From the NCBI GenBank assembly GCA_037157565.1, contig JAZHRO010000014.1, positions 102,579,501 to 102,643,500 on the forward strand: DNA of 64,000 nucleotides, given 5' to 3'. The position numbers were made by a program, and so were the translations under genes. The notes below the pieces were generated by a model. That model did not search any database and was not told the DNA's origin. It worked only from the letters and a program-made list of their open reading frames with translations. The stretch is from Thalassia testudinum (taxonomy: Eukaryota > Streptophyta > Magnoliopsida > Alismatales > Hydrocharitaceae). Below, piece by piece: positions 23,407 through 33,120 of this stretch (the first letter of the stretch is position 1; each line of letters begins with the position of its first letter).

Positions 23407-23901
23407 TAAGGCTGAGCCACGCAACCGGGGGCTGGCGGTGCTGTGAGTGCGGACGGCTCGGGGCTGGCGCGCACGTGGAAGGGTTGCGCTGGCCGGTGGC
23501 TTGCGGGTGGAAGTCGAGACAGAGCACGCGAAGAGGGCTGGGGGTGAGGGCAAAGGAGCGCGACAGGGTGCGCGGTGGCCTGCGGATGTCGGCTGGGGTG
23601 CACGGTGAAGCTTGGCCGGCCGCTGCAGTGGCACGCGGTGGCCGGTTGGGGGCGGACAGTGAGTGCAGTGCGAAGAAGCAGGAGGCGATGGCGCTTGCAG
23701 GCGCACGTGGAAGGCCTGCATGCACTGCTGCCGCCTTGCTGCTGCTGCTGTGGGGCTTGGCCGGCTGCTGCAGGGCATGCGGTGGCCGGTTGAGCTTCAT
23801 AGCTTGAAGCTTTGGTGTAATGGCTGAAGCGGCTTCAAACGAAGAAACAAGGAAAGAGCCACCACGCCCACTGGCTCTTTGATGAGCTGGGCGGTGGTGG
23901 A

Positions 23902-23931
23902 CTCACGGTGGTGGTTGTGCACCACCGTGAG
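23902..23931 (-). promoter_or_regulatory. Leader hairpin of LTR A (covarying)
   Basis: CTCACGGTGGTG and CACCACCGTGAG are perfect 12-bp arms with a 6-nt loop. The homologous hairpins in D, B1 and B2 use CTCACTGTGGTG and CACCACAGTGAG: a G-C pair is replaced by T-A on both arms. It lies about 140 bp downstream of the TATA-like site on the minus strand, so it would be transcribed. Confidence 0.7.
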
Positions 23932-24453
23932 GTGCTCCTGTCCGCCGAGTGTCTCCTCAGAGGAGGAGGGCTACGTATGGAGGGAGAGGGAGGAGATGGC
24001 CTGGAAGTAAGCTGTTGTGTGGGGTTTTGGCGTGGAGGACCAGGTTGCTTTGCAAGAAGGCAGCCGAGCTCTTTTAAAGAAGAAGAAGACATGCACAGCC
24101 ATGCCCTGGCTGTGCATGCCTCAGCATGGCTGGCAGGGAGATGCGGCTGCAGGGCTGGCAGGGAGAGGGGGAGCAGGACATGGCGCGAAGAAGAAGAGGA
24201 TGTTCCATGCAGCAGCGGGGAAGATTTCAAAATCAAGTGAAATAAAAAATAAAAAGATGGTGAATTTTGCAAAGATGCACTTAAGGAAAAAATGTTAATT
24301 GCAAGGCGATTTATTTACTCTCCTCCCCTCTCAATTAAATTCATGCATGCATGTATTTTCACAAATGCGACTATGGAAACCTAATATGCATTGGTAATGC
24401 TAGGAAATAGCACAAGACGACACAATTGCAGGTGTATTTTTGCGGTGCAATCA

Positions 24454-25815
24454 TACCCCCTTGCCTATCTTTTGCTAGTCCCTAGCAAAACATTTTTGTA
24501 TTGTATTTAGAAATGATCTTTAAGCTGAAGATTTTCTCCTGAGGCAACATAGGTGTGTTTATTGTTGGATATTGTGAGAACCAATTATAGAGAAGACTAC
24601 TAGTACTTTAAGTCTCACATGACATGGATCATCTCTCAACTAACCAGGACTCTTGATATTTAAACCTTAAGTGCAATTTCCAGGATCTAGGAGGTTTTTG
24701 CCATACTTGAGAGCTCAAGAGATTATAGCTTGTGCTTAGTGATGGATCAAGATTGACCAGATGAACATTAAAACTCAAGCCTAGGGTTTCACGAATTTTT
24801 AAGTACAGGTTGGTCCTAGTTTCAGCTCGTGTCTTCGGATTGACTCTTAAAAAAATGATGGACAACTCAACTCCCATTTTCTAACTTTTGTGGCCCACAG
24901 GAAAACAGGGTATTTGCGACCTGCCCTGAAGAACTTCTTGTAGGGCGAAGACTTTACAGATATTTGCGAGATATACTGACTTATTTGCATCTTTTTTTTT
25001 TTTTTGAAACACGTGTCAGTATATCTCTTACAACATTATTTGGAGGAGCACACTTTTTTTTTCTTTTTGGTGGGAGGGTTCCTTTTTGGTGGAAAGAGTC
25101 TCTCCTAAACACAAGACTAAAGCCTGGGATAAAAAGTCTACCTGCGTGCACAGGTAAGGACTCCACCTTCCCTAATGAACACTAGGGTTGGATCTTATGT
25201 TCACTTGGTCTTTCCTGATATGTGTAGTGTGAACCAAGATTACTTAGGCTCTCAAGTAGAAGCAAACCAATGGATCCTGTACTGGTGTCTCAGGTACAAG
25301 AATGCTTCCTTAGTTAGGAGAGATTCCAATCTATTTTGTCAATGCTCAAGTGAATTAAGCCGAGCCTAAGCGAATCAAGCTTTTGTGGCTTGGAAAGTCT
25401 TCAAAACAGCGGTTGAATATCCATAAACACTTATTGTATTATTGTATTTTTGCTTCAGCCTTCAGATCATTACTAAACATCATTTCATTTATATGTATAT
25501 ATATATAGAAACTGCATGATACCCTAAAATACCCAGATCCTAAGGATGCCTATCCACCCCCCCATGCCAAACGATGCTATGTCCTCATATGCATGCAGGG
25601 AAAGGTAGAGAAAGGACAAAAGATCAGATAACGAGAGCTGAGGTGTAGGGTATACAGTAGGGTGGTAGGGTGGGTGGTGGTGGGTGGTGAAGTGAAAAGT
25701 GAAGTGATCGTGATAGTGAAGTGAAAAGTGATGGTGGATAGTGAGTGTTGTTGGGGTGCCGCCCAACGAGCGCTGAATTTAACGTCCCCAGCTGGACTCA
25801 GAATGAGGCAAAGAA
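24454..25815 (-). other. 3' untranslated region and polypurine tract of internal 1
   Basis: This lies between LTR A and the pol stop codon. Next to the LTR the minus strand reads GGGGGTA, the polypurine tract, with the dyad TTTTGCTAG / CTAGCAAAA at 24,470-24,490. Near 25.75 kb is GGTGCCGCCCAACGAGCGCTG, a diverged form of the GCCTCCCAACAAGTGCTG motif found downstream of pol in unit 3. There is no envelope-like frame. Confidence 0.7.
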
Positions 25816-27920
25816 TTAGTTACCCTCCAGTAGGGCAACGGTTTCTCCAACGGAGGCAGGTTCATGAGTCAGATAGGGTTTCAAAAGCTACCCGTTGATT
25901 GTAAATTTATGCCCAGATTTGGGATCTTCGATCTCAATGGCCCCGTTGGGAAATGGTCTCGAGACCAGGAAAGGACTAGTCCATTTGGACTTCAGTTTCC
26001 CAGGAAGGAATTTGAGTCAGGCATTATAGAGCCAAACTTGTTGAGATGGCTCAAATTCTTTCTGCCAAATTTGGCTGTCGTGAAAAGCCTTAGTGCGTTG
26101 TTTGAAAGTTAAAGCAGAATCATAGGCTTCACGACAGAGCTCTTCCAGCTCCTAGAGTTGGAGTTTTCTTTCTCGACCACATAGTTTTGGGTCAAGGTTA
26201 CATTGGTGAACCGCCCAATAAGCACGGTGCTCCAACTCCACGGGCAAATGACAAGGCTTCTCATAAACGATTCTATATGGAGACATACCAAGGGGAGCCT
26301 TGAAGGCGGTCTGATATGCCCAAAGTGCGTCAATCAGCTTGTCGAACCAATCCTTACGGTCAGGCCGAACCATTTTCTGGAGAATTTGCTTGATTTGCCT
26401 GTTCAACACCTCTGCCTGGTCGTTCGTCTGAGGATGATATGGGGATGCGACACGATGGTGGACTCCGTATTTCCTCAGAAGTGACCAAAAAGAAGCATGG
26501 GTAAAGTGGCTTCCTCCATCAAAGATAATGGCTCGAGGGATCCCAAAACGTGCAAAGATGCGGTCTTTAACAAAGCGAGTGGATATAACATGGTCAGCAC
26601 GGTGCGTGGGAATAGCCTCGATCCATTTCGAAACATAGTCAACGGCTACGAGGATGTATTCGAAGCCGTTGGAAGGAGGAAAGAGACCCATGAAATCAAT
26701 TCCCCAAATGTCGAAGATTTCTGCAGCGAGGATGGGTTGTAAGGGCATCATGTCACGACGTGACATTGACCCTAACGACTGGCACCTAGTGCAATGCTTA
26801 GCATAATTGTGTGCATCCTGGTGAAGGGAGGGCCAAAAGAAACCGCACTGCAACACCTTGGCTGCAATTTTCCTCCCAGAGAAATGGCCTCCGCAGGCCT
26901 GATCATGGCAGAAAGATAGCACACTGGGGAATTCATTGTCAGGAACATAGCGACGGATGATTTGATCAGCACCTATGCAAAAAAGAAGTGGATTATCCCG
27001 GAAATAATACTTTGCTTCTACCATGAGACGCTCGTGCTGGTTTTTAGGCCAGCCACGTGGAAGGGATCCAGAAGCAAGGTAATTGGCAATGTCGGCATAC
27101 CACGGTCCACTTGACACATTTATTGCCAATAGGTGCTCATCAGGAAAAATTTCATTGATCGACAGAGTAAGTCCAATATGGTTAGGGTCCAGTTTGGGAA
27201 GGTGATCAGCTACAACATTCTAGGCTCTGGCCTTATCGTGGATCTCAATGTCAAATTCTTTGACCAGAAGGATCCAATGAATCAGTCTAGGCTTGGCATC
27301 CTTCTTATGCATGAGATGGCGAATGGTTGCGTGATCAGTGAAAACAATAACGTGTGAGCCCAAAAGGTAAGAGCGGAATTTCTCCAGCCCAAAGACAACC
27401 GCCAGTAGTTCTTTCTCAGTGGTAGTATAATTACGCTGGGCCTTGTCCAACATCTTACTGGCATAGTACACCACAAAGGGGTGTCTATCGCGTCTTTGTC
27501 CCAGGATGGTTTCGACTGCAAGGTCGGAAGCGTTACACATGAGTTCAAAGTGAAGGGACCAATCAGGTGGCTGGAGAACAGGGGCCTTGGTGACAGCATT
27601 ATGCAGCTAAGTGAATGCTTGTATGCAGTCGGGGCCCATATTGAAGGGTACGTCGGTCGATAGGAGATGAGTTAAAGGTCGAGAAATTTTGGAGAAGTCT
27701 TTGATGAATCTCCTATAGAAACCGACATGTCCCAGGAAGGAGCAGATTTGTTTGACAGAGCCAGGCATAGGTAAATCAGCAATGACATCAAGCTTAGCTC
27801 CGTCAACCTCGATACCCCTATCGGAGATGATATGTCCAAGAATAATTCCCTGGTGCACAATAAAATGACTTTTTTCCCAGGAAAGCACGAGGTTTACATC
27901 AATACATCTCCTAAGGATAC
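25816..27920 (-). pseudogene. pol: Athila pol remnant, internal 1 (late RT, RNase H, integrase)
   Basis: Read from 27,920 leftwards it starts within reverse transcriptase after the catalytic FMDDF motif (at about residue 1,310 of the intact copy). It then runs through RNase H ([19 protein letters not shown]) and integrase, with the zinc-finger GGHFSGRK...CTRCQSLG, core DIWGIDFMG, IFDGGSHF and the QAEVLNRQ glutamate, to a stop at 25,816-25,818 that matches the intact one. Compared base by base with the intact copy, TAG stops at 27,220-27,222 and 26,152-26,154 replace CAG, and a TAG at 27,607-27,609 replaces CAA. Gag, protease and the RT catalytic part are missing: pol is joined straight to LTR D at 27,920/27,921 with no PBS. 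Not functional. Confidence 0.92.
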
Positions 27921-28296
27921 TGGTGTCGGACCCGAATAGGTTGTTAATATGATGATTTTATCGTTGAAGTGTGTATAGTGGTTAACCTAAATCGGACCTA
28001 ACCATCTCTTTACAAAATTTTTAACCTGGCCTACTTGATTTTATCTTGTCACTTTTAGGCCCAGGGTCGAACTCAAGGAAGTGGGGTACAAGTCAAGTTT
28101 CTACGCCTTTCCTACAACGAGTCTCTTCAGTTCGTTTATTGTGTTTTTGGTGTTTTTCTTATTTAGATTTTTTTTAGGTAATCTTTGTCCTTGAGGCACA
28201 CCCTCAAAATTGGGTTCTTGGCTTTGAGCCAAAACAGAGTTCCAAAATGGGTCTTGCTATTTGCAAGACGGAGTACCTGCAAGTCAAGGATTATCT

Positions 28297-28650
28297 TTTC
28301 TCTTTTATATATATATATATATTTTTATCTTTTTACTAATAGGAAAGCAAAACATAAATCAAGTAAATATAGTATATATATATATAGGTATATATTATAT
28401 ATGTATAGAGGGGTGGGGGTGGAGGCAGAGATGGAGTGTAGCACGATGTCGAGTTGGTTGTCGTCTAGAGAGACGCAACCAACAGGACGAAGTGCCGTGT
28501 GTAAGGTGTAGGATGGATGGTGGAAGATGAATGCGAACACACTTTTTTTTGTACGCGTGTATCGTGGAATATCAGCAACTGGTGCAGATATTCCCGCGAT
28601 ACCACGTATGGTAAATAATGTGAAAATATATATATATGTATATAAATATA

Positions 28651-28711
<61 letters not shown>

Positions 28712-28822
28712 TTATAAATATATAGGTATATATATGTAGTTATATATGTATGTATATATATATATATAGGTATGTGTATATATATATGTGTGTGTATGTA
28801 TAGATAGATATATGTATAGATC

Positions 28823-28861
<39 letters not shown>

Positions 28862-29216
28862 ATTTATATGTATATGTATGTATATGATACTATATAGATG
28901 TATATATATATGTGTATGTATATAGTAGTATATATATATATATATATGTATCTATGCTTAGTTATATAGGTAGTAATATATATATAGATATATGTATATT
29001 TATATATATATGTGTGTGTATAGATATATGTATATATATATATATGTGTATACTAATACTTAGTTATAGAAATACTAATATATATATAGATATAAGTATA
29101 TATATGTATATATATATGTATATAAGTATATGTATATATGTATATATATATATATAAGTATATAGATATATATATATATGTATACGTATATATATATATA
29201 TGTATATAATAGGGTC
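28297..29216. repeat. TA-rich microsatellite block in LTR D
   Basis: Around 900 bp dominated by TATATA/TATGTG, with a pure (TA)n run near 28,650-28,708 and (GT)n near 28,838-28,862. A short single-copy segment (about 28.39-28.62 kb) lies inside it, as in the other LTR copies. Confidence 0.9.
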
Positions 29217-29465
29217 TAGGTGTGTGTGTGTGTGAAAGTGTGAGTGAATGTGTGTGCAAGCATCGGTGTATAGAGAGTGTTGTGAGAGAGAGTGAGACAG
29301 AGAGAGAGAGAGAGTGGGAGAGAGAGAGGAGAGATGGCAGAGAGGGCAGCCGCGCTGCTGAGGCGAGGGCACTGTTAAGGCATCTGGGCGCGAAGGGCGT
29401 CGCCTGGTGGTTCAAGCTCGCGCACGGGCGCGTGTGCGCGCTGGAGGGCGAGGGCGAGGGTGAGG

Positions 29466-29470
29466 GTTCA
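29466..29470. repeat. Target-site duplication GTTCA (left)
   Basis: GTTCA precedes the TGTAACG end of the chromovirus and is repeated at 39,905-39,909 after its TTACA end. Confidence 0.9.
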
Positions 29471-29490
29471 TGTAACGAGCGCGTACCCCA

Positions 29491-29592
29491 GACGTCTTTT
29501 AAGACGTCTGGGAGGTGGCCCAGACGTCTGTCAAGACGTCTGGGATCACATCCAGACGTCTGACCAGACGTCCGGGATAGTTTACAGACGTC
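29491..29592. promoter_or_regulatory. GACGTC cluster 1 (seven sites, 12/20-bp spacing)
   Basis: GACGTC starts at 29,491, 29,503, 29,523, 29,535, 29,555, 29,567 and 29,587, giving intervals 12, 20, 12, 20, 12, 20. Pairs 12 bp apart form dyads such as CCCAGACGTCTT / AAGACGTCTGGG with a 2-nt gap. GACGTC has the ACGT core (C-box) bound by plant bZIP factors; binding here is inferred. Confidence 0.9.
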
Positions 29593-30046
29593 TGACGAAC
29601 ATTTATGCTCGCACGGGATATTCGTCTGCGCGCCTGTGCGCGCAGACCTGCGATCCGCATCTTCTCTGCGGCTGCAGGCGACTGCGACCGTCTCTCCCTC
29701 CTCTCCGCGCGGCGTTAAAAGGGGGAGGGGGCGCGCCTCCCCTCCCGTCTCCACCATCTTCCTCCTTCTCTCCTGCCTGTGCGCGAGAGCGAGCGGACGC
29801 GAGGGCGCAGCGGCAGCGGCGGCCGCAGTAGGCGCGGAGGAGCTGCGGCGTGCGAGGGCGGGGCTCTGCCGTGAGGGCGAGCTCGCCGGGAGCGGCTTGG
29901 CCGGCCGGCGGAGGGCGCAGGGGGCGCAGAGCGTCGCGAAGAGGGACCTGCTGCGGGCGGAGCAGCGGACGCGCGAGGTGCGACGCGGGCGGCGTCGCGA
30001 GCGGAGGCCGAGCGAGGTTCTGATTCTGGAAAAATCTCCAGAATCA

Positions 30047-30388
30047 GACGTCTGGACTGATATCCAGACGGCAAGGTCGACGTCTGTGTGATCATACAGA
30101 CGTCTGAAAGGTGAGTTCCGCTTTCTCCTTCTTTTTTTTTGTCGACTGACCGTACTGAGGGAGGAGGGTTGGCTGTGCGCAGGTGTTCGGATTTGTCATC
30201 CTTTGCGAATCCGACGTCTGGAAGTTGTACCAGACGGCGGGAGTGACCTCCAGACGTCCGGAGAGACCATCGGACGTCTGGGATCTAGGAGAGACGTCCC
30301 CACAGACTTCTGGACGTCCGGGGAACCAAGCCGAACAGGTAATTCTCTGATCCACCGTTTAAGACGTCTGGAAGGAGTTCCAGACGTC
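30047..30388. promoter_or_regulatory. GACGTC cluster 2 (ten sites, mostly 20-bp steps)
   Basis: Sites lie at 30,047, 30,079, 30,099, 30,213, 30,253, 30,273, 30,293, 30,313, 30,363 and 30,383. Damaged sites (GACGGC) fill the lattice at 30,067 and 30,233. Nearby perfect dyads include TCTGATTCTGGA / TCCAGAATCAGA (about 30,020-30,049) and AGACGTCTGGAA / TTCCAGACGTCT (about 30,362-30,389). Confidence 0.9.
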
Positions 30389-30675
30389 TGATTTTGCACA
30401 GTATTGTCTTTCTCGACCCGTTTAGGGCCCGTTTGGGCTCCGTTTTCCGCGATTCGAGTTGCGTTCGTTTCAGAATTTATTCCTCTACCCGCCTACAGTA
30501 GCTATACACTGTTTTGAGACACTCCTTGTGTTTGATCCTTGTGATAGGACCTTGTTCGGTTGCAGTCTTGAGAGTCGCGGAGGCGCGCGGGATTCCCGAC
30601 CACGCCCCCATTACTTCCGTTGTACCTGGTAGAGTGGTTTTAAGTATTAATAAAATCTGTTAAAGTATGGAACCA

Positions 30676-30820
30676 TAACTAGAACCTAGGGCATTGCATG
30701 AATCCTAGGAATGAGAAATATATGGAATGATAGCTCCTAGGTGTTGCATGAATCCTAGGGCCGGAAAACTAGATTGTATGATAGATCCTAGGATATGGCA
30801 TGAATCCTAGGATGGAAAAA
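30676..30820. repeat. Three-copy ~51-bp tandem repeat with GCATGAATCCTAGG
   Basis: GCATGAATCCTAGG occurs at 30,696, 30,746 and 30,798, with weaker AGCTCCTAGG/AGATCCTAGG words between. The right LTR repeats it at +7,731, where the first copy has GTATGAATCC. Confidence 0.8.
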
Positions 30821-32176
30821 AAAAAACTAGTGGAATGTATATTACTGCAGTCTTGGAAAAATGGAAAGGAATACATAAGCTGCCTGTGAAATTAAGTAAC
30901 AGCTGCCTGTTATGAACAAAGAAACATGTTTGAGATCATGGAATGTGAGAACGTGAATCTGGAAAGTGAAACATATGATGTTCTGAGATAAAGAGCTGGA
31001 ACCCTACGGGGAATTAGGAGTGGAACTCCTGGAAAGAAAAGGAATGGAACTGAGATGTAGTTTGTACTGTCTCTTGGGTACGCAGTACCAAGGGAAGTAC
31101 CTGTACCTGTTTTAGTGCAGAGTGGGGCCAGCCGCCCCAGGGACCCGGGGTTAGGCTTGGCCGCTCTGTACCGACTTGTTGGCCCTCGTGTACGTAGTAC
31201 CGAGGAGAGCTAGTAGTGTTAGGAGAGTACTAGCTACCCCACGGGCCCCGGGGTTCTGCTAGCCTCCTTCACCGACTTGTTAGGCCCACTAGGGCAAACC
31301 AGGGTAGTCAGGCGAGGGTGCGCGGACTGTGGAGGGGCAAGGCCCCGGTTTGGTTACTGTGGAGGGGTTGGACCCCTGTTACTGAGAGGGCTCTGCCCTG
31401 GTTCCGTGCTGTGCTTTGGGCGCACCCGTTAACGGAAACGACTGACCGCGTGCCAGTACGGGCTAGCTACCTGTGCGTTTATCGCGCGTGCCGTAGTCAC
31501 CGTTACGTCTGTCAGTGACCTTGGGGTGGTTGACTGAGGGTAGGATCACCACGGGGGACTCTCCCGGCCAGGAGAGCACCACGTGCTACTTCTACTGTTG
31601 GAAAAGACTGCAATCGAGATCGTCCCACGAGGACATTCGAGATCAAGTAAAGGATCTGAGAAGTAAATGAAATAGTGAGAAAAATCGAAAGATGTAAATA
31701 AAGGAAGTAATAGAACATAACAGCTACTGTACACTCTACTGTTGCCTTTAGTTAGTTTGCCACTCTACTCAGCGTTTGCTGACGTGTTACACTCGTTACC
31801 TTTTTCAGGACCAGGTGTTGAGCAGCCAGGGTCGGCGGCTGCAGAGGACGCTGGGCCGAGTAGGGTCCAGTAGAGTTGCCACAGCTTTGTACCTTCTTTT
31901 GTTTCTGTTCTAGTGAGTAGTTTTGTTTCCGCTGTACCTTCTTTACCTGCAGTTTTTGTTATATGATAAATGTTGTTTTACTGTTGTGGTGGTGCCTACT
32001 GTAGTAGTTTCTTTCCTTACTGCTGTACTTTCTTACTGTTAGTTATATTCATGCTGAATGTGGTTTATTTTACTGTCTTTTGGTTACTTCCTCGTTGGAC
32101 GACTGGGTCTTGGGATTAGTCGAGTCGGTCCGGTTCTCGTGTCTCGTAGGGACTCGGGAACCGGGTCGTTACAAGA

Positions 32177-32189
32177 TGGTATCAGAGCA
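32177..32189 (+). other. Primer-binding site of the chromovirus (tRNA-iMet)
   Basis: TGGTATCAGAGCA lies three bases after the LTR end. It is complementary to the 3' end of plant initiator tRNA-Met, the usual primer of chromoviruses. Confidence 0.95.
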
Positions 32190-32353
32190 AGGTCGTCCCG
32201 AGAAGTGAATCAACTGACTGGAAAATAACCAATTCACATGTTTATAGCTAGAGTAGCCACCACAACATATCTCTTGACTTGAGCTCTTAGAAGTGTTGTT
32301 AGGTACCCGTCTGTTTTGACGTTTCCGTTTTGTTTCGCGTCTCCTTGCAGGAG

Positions 32354-33120
32354 ATGCCTCGTCGTGGGACTGGCGAGACTGGCCGCGGGCGCGGCCGTGG
32401 GCGAGGACGGCGAGGTGGACGTGCTGTCGTTGACGTCTCGGTGGATCAGCCACCACTCCCTGGCATCCAGGCCCAGGACCTCGCCAGACTGATACGGGAT
32501 ATTGTACGAGAGGAGCTCCACCCACCGCCCCGAGCACCTCCTCCTGGGGTTGCAGAGGGGGAGTCCTCTGTGGGACCACGCGACGGACGCGGCGCCGGAC
32601 ACGAGGGAGGGGATGGGCCCCTGCCGCCCCCACCTTCCTCCGACACTTCTGTACACGAGACACCTTCGCCTGGAGGCGCACCAGCACCTCCCCTACAGCA
32701 CCACTTCGAGCTTTTCGGACAGTTCCGGAAGCTGAAGCCCCCCTCCTTCAAGGGGGATGAGGACCCGACCGAGGCAGAGGACTGGCTTGAGCAGCTGGAG
32801 AAGATCTTCGACACCCTTCGCCCCCCGGAGGAGTGCCGCGTGGCCTTTGCCACGTACCAGCTGGAGAGTGCGGCACACCGGTGGTGGAGGGCGGTCCGGG
32901 GATAGGAGAGGGACGAGCCGACGTGGGACCAGTTCGTCACCCTCTTCTGCGAGCAGTACTTTCCCCAGACGTGGCAGGACCAGAGGAGGCGGGAGTTCCA
33001 CACTCTCCGCCAAGGGACGATGACCGTGAGCGCGTACCGCACGCGTTTCTTGGAGCTGTCCCGCTTTGCAGCGACAGCGGTAGCCACTGAGGAGGAGCGC
33101 CTTTGGAGGTTCACCGAGGG
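32354..33120 (+). pseudogene. gag: Chromovirus gag, N-terminal part (stop and frameshift)
   Basis: I take ATG 32,354 as start: it gives MPRRGTGETGRGRGRGR, the basic start usual for this family, and follows a CTCCTTGCAG acceptor-like site. The gag core FRKLKPPSFKGDEDPTEAED and LEKIFDTLRPPEE lies at about residues 115-165, and WWRAVRG comes just before a TAG stop (32,903-32,905). Beyond the stop the same frame still encodes gag (FVTLFCEQYFPQ, RFLELSRFA) until about 33,119, where the loss of one base shifts the frame. The protein would form the particle shell and bind RNA. It cannot be made whole as the sequence stands. Confidence 0.9.

Larger units (their letters stand above)
21694..24453 (-). 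mobile_element. Athila LTR A (3' LTR of internal 1)
   Basis: It runs from TGGTGGTCAGACCCGG to GGTGCAATCA, followed by the polypurine-tract complement. Length is about 2.76 kb. In order from the left it holds the GGGTCGAACTCAGGGAAG block, a 550-bp TATATG microsatellite (22.38-22.93 kb), a GT/GA stretch, a GC-rich CpG-dense block with two dyads, and a TATA-like CTTTAAAAG (minus, 24,071-24,079). Its sequence is clearly diverged from LTR B. Large frames such as 22,807-23,778 (minus) are low-complexity and not genes. Confidence 0.85.
27921..29470 (-). mobile_element. Athila LTR D, left part
   Basis: It begins TGGTGTCGGACCCGAATAGG and follows LTR A and B block by block: CAGGGAAG block, microsatellite (about 28.3-29.2 kb), GA stretch, start of the GC-rich part. 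It is interrupted after GTTCA (29,466-29,470) by the chromovirus and resumes at 39,905. Confidence 0.9.
29471..32173 (+). mobile_element. 5' LTR of the chromovirus
   Basis: It is 2,703 bp. A TATA-like GTTAAAAGG (about 29,715) followed by a pyrimidine-rich start region gives a short U3 of about 275 bp containing the first GACGTC cluster. A second cluster lies at 30,047-30,388, downstream of the start. A 51-bp tandem repeat lies at 30.68-30.82 kb. Possible splice sites are AAAG/GTGAGT at 30,110/30,111 and TTTTTCAG at 31,801-31,808. Confidence 0.95.

Noticed and set aside
22807..23778. 323-aa frame on the minus strand (and similar frames at 28.9-29.8, 48.8-49.5 and 60.0-60.7 kb)
   Set aside because: These run through TA, GT and GA microsatellites and CpG-rich LTR DNA, giving low-complexity sequence with no domain. 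Copies differ by frame shifts.
29471..30091. Arginine/alanine-rich frames in the chromovirus LTR
   Set aside because: They are GC-rich noncoding LTR sequence, repeated in the other LTR, and without domains.
32903..32905. Programmed TAG readthrough between gag and pol
   Set aside because: The stop lies within the gag core, not at the gag-pol border, and a frameshift follows. It fits mutation of CAG better.
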